Assembly (NCBI GenBank): GCA_023386885.1
Contig: JAEWIX010000002.1
Coordinates: 1 to 64,000 of the forward strand
Reading direction: 5' to 3'
DNA from: Pseudomonadota bacterium
Lineage (GTDB): Bacteria > Pseudomonadota > Alphaproteobacteria > Rhizobiales > Xanthobacteraceae
Length of the DNA: 64,000 nt
Shown here: piece by piece, positions 55,059 through 64,000 of the stretch
Position numbering within the stretch: position 1 is the stretch's first letter
Layout of the letters: the number at the start of each line of letters is the position of its first letter
Program-made: the position numbers and the translations under genes
The notes under the pieces: generated by a model
The model's database searches: none
The model's input: the letters and a program-made list of their open reading frames with translations, nothing else
Told to the model about the DNA's origin: nothing

Positions 55059-56225
55059 CTACTCGTCGCCACTCAGGAAGTGCCCGATCGCAGCCAGCGG
55101 CCGGATGCCGTCGCAGACGATCTTGGTGATCGCCAGCATCGGCACCGCCAGAATGGCGCCCGGCACGCCCCACATCCAGAACCAGAAAATCAGCGAGATG
55201 ATCACCAGCACCGGATTGAGCGTGAAGCGCCGCGCCAACAGCATCGGCGTGACGATCTCGCCCTCGATGACGTGGATGGCGAGATAGAGCGCCGCCGGCA
55301 TCATCGCCATCCATAGCGACTCGATGACCAGCAAGCCGGCCAAGAGGAAGATGCCGACGCCGAACAGCGGCCCCATGATCGGCACGAAGTTGAGCAGGAA
55401 GGCGACGACGCCCCACAGCACCGGATCACCCAAGCCGGTTAGCCACATGGCAACGCCGGTGGCGAGACCCACGGCCGCATTCATGATGGTGATGGTGACG
55501 AGATACATCGAGATGTTTTCTTCGACCTGTTGCGAAATCTCGACCACCTGCCGCTTGTCCCTGAAACTCGGAAGAAGCTCGACCATGCGTTTGAGGAAGG
55601 TGTTGCCCGACACCAGCAGGAAAAACAGGATGAGGATCGTTTCGAAGAACCCGCTGGCGAAATGTGTCGTGCCGCTGAACAGCATCGCCGCGATGGCCGA
55701 ACTCGATGCGCCTTCGTTTCCACCGGTGGTGGGACTTCCCGACATCATGCCATCGAGTTGATGCATGAATGTCCGCAGCGTTTCGATGGGTTGGCTGAGG
55801 AAGCGCAGCCGCTCCTGCAGACGCGGGATGCCGTCCGGGAGCTTGGCGGCCCATTCCGCCGCTGGACCTGACACGGCCGCGCCAAGGGCGACGATGGCGC
55901 CGAAAACCAGCAGGATGAGAAACAGGGCCGCGAGGCTGCGCGGGACGCGCAAATCTTCGAGAATTCGCATTCCGGGCTGAAACAGCAGCTTCAGGACGAA
56001 GGCCAGCACGATCGGTAGCACGATGGGGGCTGCAAAATAGGCGACCGCCAGAACCGCAAGCAACAGCAGCGCCGCCAACAGCACAGTGACGGGGTCGGAC
56101 GGCAGGTCGATGACGTCGTCCGGCTCGGTGGTGGTCTTGGCGAGGGTTGCTTCCGCGCTTTCCAGCGATCCGTCCCGCGCATATTCCTCTTTGATGGTGG
56201 CGGTGACGGTCTCTTCGGTGGCCAT
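55059..56225 (-). CDS. AI-2E family transporter
   Basis: A 388-residue integral membrane protein of the AI-2E (YdiK/PerM/TqsA) family. It has two N-terminal helices near residues 52-90, a large hydrophilic loop (about 125-195) and a C-terminal bundle with NFVPIMGPLFGVGIFLLAGLL and YLAIHVIEGEIVTPMLLARRFTLNPVLVIISLIFWFWMWG. Members export autoinducer-2 or act in Na+/H+ exchange; most have unknown substrates. The first 45 residues are acidic and cytoplasmic. Divergent from feoAB. Confidence 0.88.
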   Translation of the reverse strand: MATEETVTATIKEEYARDGSLESAEATLAKTTTEPDDVIDLPSDPVTVLLAALLLLAVLAVAYFAAPIVLPIVLAFVLKLLFQPGMRILEDLRVPRSLAALFLILLVFGAIVALGAAVSGPAAEWAAKLPDGIPRLQERLRFLSQPIETLRTFMHQLDGMMSGSPTTGGNEGASSSAIAAMLFSGTTHFASGFFETILILFFLLVSGNTFLKRMVELLPSFRDKRQVVEISQQVEENISMYLVTITIMNAAVGLATGVAMWLTGLGDPVLWGVVAFLLNFVPIMGPLFGVGIFLLAGLLVIESLWMAMMPAALYLAIHVIEGEIVTPMLLARRFTLNPVLVIISLIFWFWMWGVPGAILAVPMLAITKIVCDGIRPLAAIGHFLSGDE

Positions 56226-56451
56226 CGGTGACCTGACGTCGGTTTTAGGAAAAGGGCTGTCGGCGCGAAATGAATGAAGCAGTTCGCGGTCTTAACGCGG
56301 GAAGGCGAGGGCCGGTTCCAGCGCCTCTGTGGTCGGAGCTTTGGCGGCCCGTTCGGCTTTGCCGCCGACGCGGCTTAAAATCGCTCTAAACAGCGGCGGG
56401 CGGTCAAAACGCCCACTTGACCCTCATGACGCCGGTTGAAACAAGCGACGC

Positions 56452-56730
56452 ATGACCATCGATCCCCACGAAACCGGCTCGCTTGTGCTGCTTGGCGACG
56501 CCCGGCGCGGCTTTTCCGGCACCGTCCATGCCCTCAAGGGCGACAATGCCGAGTCCAGCCTGAGCCCGGCCGAACTCGAAAGCCGCCTGATCGAATTGGG
56601 ATTCGTTGAAGGCGCGCATGTCGAGGTGCTGCACGAGGGCCTGATCGGCCGCGATCCGATCGCCGTTCGCGTCGAGAACATCACGGTCGCGGTGCGTCGG
56701 CGGGAGGCAATGGCCGTCGTCGTCATCTGA
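56452..56730 (+). CDS. feoA: Ferrous iron transport protein FeoA
   Basis: A 92-residue SH3-like cytoplasmic protein that partners FeoB in Fe(II) uptake. FSGTVHALKGDNAESSLSPAELESRLIELGFVEGAHVEVLHEGLIGRDPIAVRV matches the FeoA fold, with LIELGFVEGAHVEV as the core. It precedes feoB by 18 bp. No clear Fur or Irr site was found in the 226-bp upstream region by eye. Confidence 0.9.
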   Translation: MTIDPHETGSLVLLGDARRGFSGTVHALKGDNAESSLSPAELESRLIELGFVEGAHVEVLHEGLIGRDPIAVRVENITVAVRRREAMAVVVI

Positions 56731-56748
56731 CGGCGTCAGCGGATCGCC

Positions 56749-58620
56749 ATGGAAGCTCCTCTTTATAATATCGTCCTGGTCGGAACGCCGAATAGCGGCA
56801 AGACCTCGCTGTTTAACGCGCTGACCGGCAGCCGTCAGAAGGTCGCGAACTATCCCGGCGTCACCGTCGAGCGCAAGCAGGGCTTCTTCGTCACCCCGCG
56901 CGGACGGCAGGTGTCGTTGATCGACCTGCCGGGGACCTATTCGCTCCGCGGCCGAAGTCCGGACGAGGAGATTACCCGCGACGTGGTGCTCGGCCGCGCC
57001 AAGGGCGAAACCTTGCCGGAATTGGTGCTGTGCGTCGCTGACGCCACCAACCTGCGGCTGGCGATCCGGCTGGTGCTGGAGATGAAGCACACCGGGCGGC
57101 CGATGGTGCTGGCGCTCAATATGTTCGACATCGCGACGCGGCGCGGCGTCACCGTGAATGTGCCGGCCTTGTCGGCCGCGCTCGGCATTCCGGTGGTGAC
57201 CTCGATTGCGGTGCGCAAGGGCGGCACCGACGAGTTGCTGCGGTTGACTGACAGCGTTGCTGCCGAACCTTCACAGGGCGCGCACGAAAACGACTGGCGG
57301 CCGCACAGCGTCGCCGAACTGCGCGCCACGCAGCGTGAGGCGGATCGTATCATCAAGGAGACCGTCAGTCTGCCGTCGCGGCCGGACACCTGGACCGCGC
57401 GGGTCGATTCCGTGGTGCTGCATCCGGTGTTCGGGCTGGTGATCCTTGCCGCGATCCTGTTCGTAATGTTCCAGGCGGTGTTCGCCTGGGCGCAGCCGGT
57501 GATGGAATTGATCGCCGGTGGTTTTGAGTTGCTCGGGCAATGGGTGCAGGCAACGCTGCCAGCGGGCCTGTTGCAAAGCTTCATCCAGAACGGCGTGATC
57601 TCCGGCGTCGGCAGCGTCATCGTGTTCCTGCCGCAGATCATCATCATCTTCCTGTTCATCCTGCTGCTGGAAGACTTCGGCTACATGGCGCGCGCGGCAT
57701 TCCTGATGGATCGCATCATGGGCGGCGCGGGATTGCACGGCCGTGCCTTCATTCCGCTGCTGTCGAGTTTCGCCTGCGCCATTCCCGGCATCATGGCGAC
57801 GCGCGTGATCGACAATCGTCGCGATCGGCTGACGACGATCCTGATCGCGCCGCTGATGACGTGCTCGGCGCGCATCCCGGTCTATACGCTGATCATCTCC
57901 GCCTTCATTCCAGCGAAACAGGTGTGGGGCTGGATCAACTTGCAGGGCCTGGTGATGTTCGGGCTCTATGTCATCGGCATCAGCAGCGCGATGGCGGTAT
58001 CGGCGCTGATCAAGTTCTTCATGTGGCGCGACGACGCGCCAGCGCCGTTCATGCTGGAATTGCCGGACTACAAGCTGCCGCGGCTCAGGAGCATCGCCAT
58101 CGGCATCTACACCCGCGCGATGATGTTCCTGCAACGCGCCGGCACCACCATCTTCGCCATGATGGTGCTGATCTGGTTCCTGGCGTCGTTCCCGCAACCG
58201 CCGGTGGGCGCGACCGATCCGGCCATCGACTACAGCCTCGCGGCGATCATCGGCCGCTTCATCGAGCCGGTGCTGGCGCCGCTCGGCTTCAACTGGCAGA
58301 TCGCGGTTGCGCTGATCCCCGGCATGGCCGCGCGCGAAGTGGCGGTGGCGGCGCTCGGCACGGTCTATTCCATCGAAGGCGGCAAGGAAGCGGCCGAACA
58401 GATCGGCACGGTGCTCGCCACCAAATGGAGTCTCGCCACGGCGCTGTCGCTGCTGGCGTGGTACATCTTTGCGCCGCAATGCGCGTCCACGCTCGCCGTC
58501 ATCAAGCGCGAGACCGGTGGCTGGCGCTGGATGTGGATAACGTTCTTCTACATGTTGGCGCTGGCCTATGTCGCGAGCCTCATCACCTACAACATCGCGC
58601 GTTCGCTGGGTGCCGGCTGA
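56749..58620 (+). CDS. feoB: Ferrous iron transporter FeoB
   Basis: FeoB is the inner-membrane Fe(II) permease. The 623-residue protein has an N-terminal G domain with G1 VGTPNSGKTSLFNAL (residues 8-22), G2 YPGVTVE, G3 DLPGTYSL and G4 LNMFD. A helical linker follows, then the Gate domains with about eight helices from residue 225, including GRAFIPLLSSFACAIPGIMATR. It is shorter than E. coli FeoB (773) but typical of many alphaproteobacteria. No feoC follows; the next gene, tex, is 114 bp away. Confidence 0.95.
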   Translation: MEAPLYNIVLVGTPNSGKTSLFNALTGSRQKVANYPGVTVERKQGFFVTPRGRQVSLIDLPGTYSLRGRSPDEEITRDVVLGRAKGETLPELVLCVADATNLRLAIRLVLEMKHTGRPMVLALNMFDIATRRGVTVNVPALSAALGIPVVTSIAVRKGGTDELLRLTDSVAAEPSQGAHENDWRPHSVAELRATQREADRIIKETVSLPSRPDTWTARVDSVVLHPVFGLVILAAILFVMFQAVFAWAQPVMELIAGGFELLGQWVQATLPAGLLQSFIQNGVISGVGSVIVFLPQIIIIFLFILLLEDFGYMARAAFLMDRIMGGAGLHGRAFIPLLSSFACAIPGIMATRVIDNRRDRLTTILIAPLMTCSARIPVYTLIISAFIPAKQVWGWINLQGLVMFGLYVIGISSAMAVSALIKFFMWRDDAPAPFMLELPDYKLPRLRSIAIGIYTRAMMFLQRAGTTIFAMMVLIWFLASFPQPPVGATDPAIDYSLAAIIGRFIEPVLAPLGFNWQIAVALIPGMAAREVAVAALGTVYSIEGGKEAAEQIGTVLATKWSLATALSLLAWYIFAPQCASTLAVIKRETGGWRWMWITFFYMLALAYVASLITYNIARSLGAG

Positions 58621-58734
58621 CCTTTCGGCGGCCGGGCACGGGGTTGAAGAATCGTTTCTCGCTGGGTCATATCCGCTTCCCCGAGGCGGCCGTATCATCG
58701 TTGCCGCCTTGATGTATCGTGAAGTGAGGCACGC

Positions 58735-61104
58735 GTGACGAATTCCATCTATCGCCGCATTGCGGACGAACTCAACGTTCGCGAACAGCAGGTCCAAGCC
58801 GCGGTTGAATTGCTCGACGGCGGCGCCACCGTGCCGTTCGTCGCGCGTTACCGCAAGGAAGCGACCGGCGCGCTCGACGACGCGCAGTTGCGCACGCTGG
58901 AAGAGCGGCTGACTTATCTGCGCGAGATGGAAGAGCGCCGCACCGTCATCCTCAACTCCATCCGCGAGCAAGGCAAGCTCGACGATGCGTTGCAAGCGGC
59001 GATTATGGCCGCCGACAGCAAGGGCCGCCTCGAGGATATCTACCTGCCGTTCAAGCCGAAGCGTCGCACCAAGGCCGAGATCGCGCGTGAAGCCGGGCTC
59101 GGGCCGCTGGCTGAACTGCTGCTGACACAACCGGAAAACGATCCGCAGGCCGCCGCCGCGCCGTTCATCAATGCCGAGAAACAGGTGGCCGACGCGGCTG
59201 CCGCGCTGGACGGCGCGCGCGCCATTCTGGTCGAACGCTTCGCCGAGGACGCCGACCTGATAGGCTCGTTGCGCGAACAGCTCTGGGGCAACGGCGTGCT
59301 GACGTCGAAGATGCGCGACGGCAAGAAGGAAGCCGGCGCCAAGTTCAGCGATTACTTCGATTTCAGTGAGCCGCTGACGAAATTGCCGTCGCATCGTATT
59401 CTCGCGCTGTTCCGTGGCGAGAAGGAAGAAGTGCTGGACCTGCACATCGCGCCGGAAAATCCGGCGGCGGCTGCACCCGCTGGCACCACCGCACCCAATC
59501 CTTATGAACTGCGCATCATGCACCGCTTCGCCATCACGGATCGCAGCCGCCCGGGCGATCGCTGGCTGATCGATACCGTGCGCTGGGCCTGGCGCACCAA
59601 GATTCAGATTCACCTCAACATCGACATGCGGCTGAAGCTGTGGACGGCGGCGGAAGACGAGGGCGTGCGCGTGTTTGCGTCCAACCTGCGCGATCTGCTG
59701 CTCGCCGCGCCGGCCGGCACCCGCGCGACGATGGGGCTCGATCCGGGTTATCGCACCGGCGTCAAGGTCGCGGTAGTGGATGCCACCGGCAAGGTGGTGG
59801 CGACGACTGCGATCTTCCCGCACGAGCCGCAGCGGCGCTGGGATGAATCGCTTGCCGTGCTCGGCAAGCTGGCGAAGGCGCACAATGTCGAACTGATCGC
59901 CATCGGCAACGGCACCGCCTCGCGCGAGACCGACAAGCTCGCCACCGAACTGGTGAAGCTGTTGCCCGACCTGAAGATGTCCAAGATCGTAGTGTCGGAA
60001 GCCGGCGCGTCGGTCTATTCGGCGTCGGCCTTCGCGTCCGAGGAGTTGCCCGAACTGGACGTTACGTTGCGCGGCGCGGTATCGATCGCGCGGCGCTTGC
60101 AGGACCCGCTGGCCGAACTGGTGAAGATCGATCCGAAGTCGATCGGCGTCGGGCAATATCAGCACGACCTCGGCGAAGCGAAGCTGTCGCGTTCGCTGGA
60201 CGCGGTGGTGGAAGACTGCGTCAACGCGGTCGGCGTCGATGCCAACACCGCATCCGCGCCGTTGCTCGCGCGCGTCTCCGGCATCGGCACGGGGCTGGCG
60301 CAGAGCATCGTGCAGTATCGCGACGCCAACGGGCCGTTCAAATCGCGCAAGGCGCTGAAGGACGTGCCGCGCCTCGGGCCGAAGGCGTTCGAGCAATGCG
60401 CGGGCTTCCTGCGCATTGCGAACGGCGACGATCCGCTGGATTCGTCCGGCGTCCACCCGGAATCCTATCCGGTGGTGCGGCGGATTCTCGAAGCCACCAA
60501 GAGTGACATCAAGGCGATCATCGGCAACGCCGTCGCGCTGCGCCAGCTCAAGCCGCAGAATTTCGTTGACGATACGTTCGGCCTGCCGACGGTGACCGAC
60601 ATTCTGCGCGAGTTGGAAAAGCCCGGCCGCGATCCGCGCCCCGCGTTCAAGGCGGCGGAATTCAAGGAAGGCGTCGAGACGCTCAACGATCTCAAGCCAG
60701 GCATGATCCTCGAAGGCGCGGTCACCAATGTCGCGGCGTTCGGCGCGTTCGTCGATATCGGCGTGCATCAGGATGGGTTGGTTCATGTCTCCGCGATGTC
60801 GAAGACGTTCATCAAGGACCCGCGCGAGGTGGTGAAGCCGGGCGATATCGTGCGCGTGAAAGTGCTCGACGTCGACAAGCCGCGTAAGCGCATCGCGCTG
60901 ACGTTGCGTCTCGATGACGAGATCGGCAAGCAGGATCGCGCTGGTGCGTCCGCCGCGCGAAATGATTCCGGCTCGCGCGGGCAGGCGCCGCGCCGCGATG
61001 CGCCGCGTCGCGAGCAACAGTCAGCGTCAAGTGGCGGTGGCGCGTTGGCCGATGCGCTACGCCGCGCGGCGGAGAAGAACGCGGGCAACGGCAAGTCACG
61101 TTAA
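58735..61104 (+). CDS. tex: Tex family transcription accessory/RNA-binding protein
   Basis: A 789-residue cytoplasmic nucleic-acid-binding protein of the Tex family. Order of parts: N-terminal helical Tex domain ([17 protein letters not shown] near residue 33, [24 protein letters not shown] near 90), YqgF/RNase H-like domain from about 325 ([17 protein letters not shown]), tandem helix-hairpin-helix from about 500, and an S1 domain near 650 ([31 protein letters not shown]). A 60-residue Arg/Ser/Gln-rich tail ends the protein. The start is a GTG with GTGAGG upstream. Confidence 0.95.
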   Translation: MTNSIYRRIADELNVREQQVQAAVELLDGGATVPFVARYRKEATGALDDAQLRTLEERLTYLREMEERRTVILNSIREQGKLDDALQAAIMAADSKGRLEDIYLPFKPKRRTKAEIAREAGLGPLAELLLTQPENDPQAAAAPFINAEKQVADAAAALDGARAILVERFAEDADLIGSLREQLWGNGVLTSKMRDGKKEAGAKFSDYFDFSEPLTKLPSHRILALFRGEKEEVLDLHIAPENPAAAAPAGTTAPNPYELRIMHRFAITDRSRPGDRWLIDTVRWAWRTKIQIHLNIDMRLKLWTAAEDEGVRVFASNLRDLLLAAPAGTRATMGLDPGYRTGVKVAVVDATGKVVATTAIFPHEPQRRWDESLAVLGKLAKAHNVELIAIGNGTASRETDKLATELVKLLPDLKMSKIVVSEAGASVYSASAFASEELPELDVTLRGAVSIARRLQDPLAELVKIDPKSIGVGQYQHDLGEAKLSRSLDAVVEDCVNAVGVDANTASAPLLARVSGIGTGLAQSIVQYRDANGPFKSRKALKDVPRLGPKAFEQCAGFLRIANGDDPLDSSGVHPESYPVVRRILEATKSDIKAIIGNAVALRQLKPQNFVDDTFGLPTVTDILRELEKPGRDPRPAFKAAEFKEGVETLNDLKPGMILEGAVTNVAAFGAFVDIGVHQDGLVHVSAMSKTFIKDPREVVKPGDIVRVKVLDVDKPRKRIALTLRLDDEIGKQDRAGASAARNDSGSRGQAPRRDAPRREQQSASSGGGALADALRRAAEKNAGNGKSR

Positions 61105-61114
61105 ATAAACTCGG

Positions 61115-61142
61115 CGTCGTCCCCGCGCAGGTGGGGACGACG
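61115..61142 (+). terminator. Hairpin after tex
   Basis: A perfect 10-bp stem CGTCGTCCCC / GGGGACGACG (61115-61124 with 61133-61142) with an 8-nt loop, followed by ATTTCG. It may be a terminator or a dispersed repeat. Confidence 0.6.
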
Positions 61143-61206
61143 ATTTCGTATTGCAAATCCGCGCGTAAAACGAATTCTCGGTCAGACGCTCAGGATAACG
61201 TGGTCG

Positions 61207-62031
61207 TCACCCCACGGTCGTCGCACCATGGGCGTCGAGCCCGCGGCGAACCAGCGACGCCCAGCCTTCCTCGGCGGTTTCGGCGAATTCGAACAGTTTC
61301 AGATCGTCCGCCGCGATCATGCCTTCCTCGACCAGCGCGTCGAAGTTGATGATCTTGCGCCAGTAGTTTTCGTGAAACAGCACGATGGGCGTGGGCGGAG
61401 CCTTTCGCGTCTGCTGCAGGGTCAGCACCTCGAACAGTTCGTCGAATGTGCCGAAGCCGCCGGGAAACACCGCGAGGGCGTTGGCGCGCATCGCCAGGTG
61501 CATCTTGCGCATCGCGAAGTAGTGGAAGCGGAAGTACAATTCCGGCGTGATGTAAGGGTTCGGCACCTGCTCGTGCGGCAGCGTGATGTTGAAGCCGATG
61601 GTCGGTGCGCCGGCGTCATGCGCGCCGCGATTGGCCGCCTCCATGATGCCGGGACCGCCGCCGGTGGCGATGACGTTGTCGCGCCAGCGATTTTTCGGTG
61701 CAAACGAGCCGCCACGTTGGGAGGCGATCTGCGCGAACTCGCGCGCGACCTGATAAAGTTCGGCCTGCTTGCGCATCGCCTCGGCGTGCTTTCGTTCCGC
61801 GTCGGTGTTCGCAGCCTTCGCTGCCGCTTCGGCCTGTTCCGGCGAGGCAATGCGCGCGCTGCCGAACACGATAATGGTCGAGCGGATGCCCCAGTCGCGC
61901 AGCTCCAGTTCCGGCTTGGCATATTCGAGCGCGAAACGGATCGAGCGCATCTCGTCGCGCAGCAGGAATTCGGTGTCCTCGACCGCCAGCAGCGAACTGC
62001 GGGAGACCGGCGGGGTGGTAGGTTCGTTCAT
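61207..62031 (-). CDS. LOG family protein (TIGR00730-like)
   Basis: A 274-residue Rossmann-fold protein of the LOG/lysine-decarboxylase-like family. The motif PGGFGTFDELFEVLT (PGGxGTxxE) near residue 185 and ATGGGPGIMEAANRGAHD near 126 are the family signature. Many members are cytokinin-activating nucleotide 5'-monophosphate phosphoribohydrolases or general nucleotidases. This long form carries a helical N-terminal extension (about 80 residues, AAAKAANTDAERKHAEAM). I chose the ATG at 62031. Divergent from dusA. Confidence 0.88.
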   Translation of the reverse strand: MNEPTTPPVSRSSLLAVEDTEFLLRDEMRSIRFALEYAKPELELRDWGIRSTIIVFGSARIASPEQAEAAAKAANTDAERKHAEAMRKQAELYQVAREFAQIASQRGGSFAPKNRWRDNVIATGGGPGIMEAANRGAHDAGAPTIGFNITLPHEQVPNPYITPELYFRFHYFAMRKMHLAMRANALAVFPGGFGTFDELFEVLTLQQTRKAPPTPIVLFHENYWRKIINFDALVEEGMIAADDLKLFEFAETAEEGWASLVRRGLDAHGATTVG

Positions 62032-62171
62032 CTCGGTCCGTCCGTGGTTCGGTTGTGACGTGTGGCGCTGAATTGCTCCACAGAAGCGTCGCAAAGCTGC
62101 GAAAGACATCGTATGAGGAGGGCGCGATTGCGGGCCCGGCTCGGGATCGTGCCTTTCCGGATAAGTTGAAA

Positions 62172-63170
62172 ATGCCGCTAGATCAATCGCATAGATTTAC
62201 CGTCGCGCCGATGATGGACTGGACTGATCGGCATTGCCGCGTCTTCCACCGGCTGCTGACGCGTCGCGCGCGGCTCTATACCGAGATGGTGACGACGGGT
62301 GCCGTGATCCATGGCGACCGCATGCGTCTGCTTGGCTTTGACGCCAGCGAGCATCCGGTGGCCTTGCAACTCGGCGGCTCGAACCCGGCCGACCTCGCGA
62401 CCGCCGCCAGGATCGGCGAGGATTTCGGATACGACGAGATCAATCTCAATGTCGGTTGTCCGTCGGATCGAGTGAAGGAAGGGCGCTTCGGCGCCTGCCT
62501 GATGGCGGAGCCGGATCTGGTCGCGGACGGTGTCGCGGCGATGAAGCGCGCGGTGCGTATTCCTGTCACTGTGAAGTGCCGTATCGGCATCGACGATCAG
62601 GACCCGGAATTGGCGCTCGACCGGCTGGCGCGTGCGGTGGTGGCGGCAGGCGCGGACATGCTGATCGTGCACGCGCGCAAGGCGTGGCTCAATGGATTGT
62701 CGCCGAAGGAAAACCGCGACATCCCGCCGCTCGATTACGATCGCGTCTATCGCTTGAAGGCGGCGATGCCGGACGTGCCGATCATCATCAACGGCGGCAT
62801 CGGCAGCATTGAAGAAGCGAAGCGGCATCTCGATCATGTCGATGGCGTCATGCTCGGCCGCGCGGCCTATCAGGAGCCGTGGCGGCTGCTCGCAGTCGAC
62901 AGCGACATCTTCGGCGAGGCACCGCCGCATGACGACATGATCGCGACGTTCGAAGCGATGATGCCATACATCGCCGAACAACTGGCGCGCGGCACGCGGC
63001 TTCACGCGATTACACGGCATTTCGTCGGCGCGTTCCACGGTGTTCCGGGCGCGCGCGCGTTTCGTCGCCATCTGTCGGTGCATGGCGTGAAACCGGGGGC
63101 GGGGCTCGACGTGCTGCGCGATGCGTTGGCGCTCGTGCAGTCGCGGACCGTGGCTTCGGCCGCAGCGTAG
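62172..63170 (+). CDS. dusA: tRNA-dihydrouridine synthase DusA
   Basis: DusA reduces U20/U20a in the tRNA D-loop using FMN and NADPH. The 332-residue protein opens with FTVAPMMDWTDRHCRVFHRLL (residues 9-29). It has LQLGGSNPADLATAARIGEDFGYDEINLNVGCPSDRV with the catalytic Cys, and INGGIGS plus MLGRAAYQEPW for FMN phosphate. Length is standard. The start ATG at 62172 lacks a strong Shine-Dalgarno; earlier in-frame codons overlap the divergent LOG gene leader. Confidence 0.92.
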   Translation: MPLDQSHRFTVAPMMDWTDRHCRVFHRLLTRRARLYTEMVTTGAVIHGDRMRLLGFDASEHPVALQLGGSNPADLATAARIGEDFGYDEINLNVGCPSDRVKEGRFGACLMAEPDLVADGVAAMKRAVRIPVTVKCRIGIDDQDPELALDRLARAVVAAGADMLIVHARKAWLNGLSPKENRDIPPLDYDRVYRLKAAMPDVPIIINGGIGSIEEAKRHLDHVDGVMLGRAAYQEPWRLLAVDSDIFGEAPPHDDMIATFEAMMPYIAEQLARGTRLHAITRHFVGAFHGVPGARAFRRHLSVHGVKPGAGLDVLRDALALVQSRTVASAAA

Positions 63171-63183
63171 CCACGCAACGCGC

Positions 63184-63690
63184 TTACGGATAGCCGCGCA
63201 GCATCAGCCGATCGGCGCGGACTTCCCAGCTTTCGAGCCGGTCGAGAAAACTCATGCCCAGCAGGTTGGTTTTCATCTGGCCGCGCGGCACCACCAGCGC
63301 CGGGATCGAGCGCTCGACAAGGCGTCCGACCGCGAGGCGATCCAGCGTCAGCCGCGCCGCCTTGGTGTTGCCGCCGACGGTCTCGAGCGGCACGTTGTAG
63401 TCCAGCAGCTCGAGCGGAAGCCCCGCCGCCTTGGCGGTCTCGTAGGTGAGCACCACGGAGGTCGCGCCGGTGTCGATCACCATCGGCACCTTGACGCCGT
63501 TGATCCTGGCGTCGAGCCTGAATTCGCCGCCGTTGCCGCGTGAAATCTGCTGGATGCGGGAGTGCGCGGCCGTGCGGTGTTGCAGCATTGCCGTCACGGA
63601 GGCGCGGGCGGTGGTGATCTTCGCCGGATCGCCATAGGCGAACACCGCGCAGGCGGTGGCGATGAACACAATGAGCAGGACGCGGATCAT
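63184..63690 (-). CDS. Retropepsin-like clan AA aspartic protease (TIGR02281-like)
   Basis: A 168-residue membrane-anchored or secreted protease-like protein. One N-terminal helix (residues 3-19) is followed by a retroviral-type fold: GEFRLDARINGVKVPMVIDTGATSVVL with active-site D73 in DTGAT, and LLGMSFLDRLESWEV at the C-terminus. One Asp per chain implies dimerisation. The family is common in alphaproteobacteria; its substrate is unknown. It lies 40 bp after the DUF1289 gene on the same strand and ends 14 bp from the dusA stop. Confidence 0.88.
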   Translation of the reverse strand: MIRVLLIVFIATACAVFAYGDPAKITTARASVTAMLQHRTAAHSRIQQISRGNGGEFRLDARINGVKVPMVIDTGATSVVLTYETAKAAGLPLELLDYNVPLETVGGNTKAARLTLDRLAVGRLVERSIPALVVPRGQMKTNLLGMSFLDRLESWEVRADRLMLRGYP

Positions 63691-63730
63691 GATCCACCTG
63701 CCGTCAGAGCGCCGTGAGCGGCGTCTTGAA

Positions 63731-63946
63731 TCAGCTGGTTTTGGAGCCGTCGTTGGCGGCTGGTGCGAGTGGCTGAAGCCCGGCTTTCGCCATGCGGTCC
63801 GAAAGCTCCGCCATGATCGACAATCGCTCGTCCGATGTCATCCGTCCCCAGCGCGCGATTTCCGGCAGCGTGCGACCACAGCCGAAACAGAGGCGGCTTT
63901 TGGGGTCGATCATGCAGACGGCGATACACGGCGATTCTGTACTCAT
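63731..63946 (-). CDS. DUF1289 family small cysteine protein
   Basis: A 71-residue cytoplasmic protein with four conserved cysteines (C7, C11, C20, C23) in SPCIAVCMIDPKSRLCFGCGRT, the pattern of DUF1289, which may bind zinc or an Fe-S cluster. RWGRMTSDERLSIMAELSDRM is the matching helix. Function is unknown. Likely cotranscribed with the clan AA protease gene downstream. Confidence 0.85.
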   Translation of the reverse strand: MSTESPCIAVCMIDPKSRLCFGCGRTLPEIARWGRMTSDERLSIMAELSDRMAKAGLQPLAPAANDGSKTS

Positions 63947-64000
63947 ACTCGATAGTGATGCGTATTTGCGCGCAGGCGCAAGCGCGTGGTCTACAATCCT

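Noticed and set aside
57271..61017. Very long open frame (about 1250 codons) on the minus strand across feoB and tex
   Set aside because: It is antisense to two well-recognised genes. Its translation is dominated by Arg, His, Asp and Gln with no recognisable domain, which is expected on the opposite strand of GC-rich codons.

Overview
The window is about 64 kb of GC-rich alphaproteobacterial chromosome. A nearly complete hopanoid locus, including the C-2 methylase HpnP, sits beside groESL with a CIRCE-like element, a Usg-family gene and several families of intergenic hairpin repeats. This combination fits the Bradyrhizobium / Rhodopseudomonas / Nitrobacter / Afipia group. That placement is inferred from gene content and not from any database comparison. 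I see no prophage, insertion sequence, CRISPR array or rRNA. One tRNA gene, Leu(UAA), is present.

Layout. 0-4 kb: a sugar-acid type locus with an HpcH/HpaI aldolase, an MFS transporter and a UxaA/GarD-like dehydratase. 4-9.8 kb: hpnP behind a candidate EcfG general-stress promoter, an MMPL/RND lipid-transporter-like protein, and two small secreted proteins. 10-15.8 kb: hpnC-hpnD-hpnE-shc-hpnG, mostly with overlapping stops and starts. 15.9-18.1 kb: ispH-hpnH on the opposite strand. 18.6-23.3 kb: the hopanoid exporter hpnN, a DUF2147 gene and the aminotransferase hpnO. Together these genes make C30 hopenes from farnesyl diphosphate (HpnDCE, Shc), extend them with adenosine (HpnH), remove adenine (HpnG), aminate (HpnO), methylate at C-2 (HpnP) and move the products to the outer membrane (HpnN). 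IspH supplies the C5 precursors.

23-31 kb holds envelope and accessory genes: orphan bcsS, a GT2-GtrA fusion next to a GT39-type glycosyltransferase, small basic and membrane proteins, and a TetR gene divergent from a hydroxylaminobenzene-mutase-like gene with a clear operator-promoter. 31-34 kb is groESL with both a heat-shock-type promoter and a CIRCE-like element. 34-45 kb contains a histone-H1-tail/cupin fusion, SDR, CinA-like, phosphoribosyltransferase, short MetE-like, GST, HCCA-isomerase-like, quinone reductase, enoyl-CoA hydratase, amidase and M20 amidohydrolase genes, separated by repeats.

45-55 kb: tRNA-Leu, a YhhN protein, and a peptide ABC importer (two permeases, a fused double ATPase, a divergent binding protein) embedded with an MlrC-like and an M20 peptidase. 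55-64 kb is housekeeping: an AI-2E family protein, feoAB, tex, a LOG-family protein, dusA, a clan-AA aspartic protease and a DUF1289 protein.
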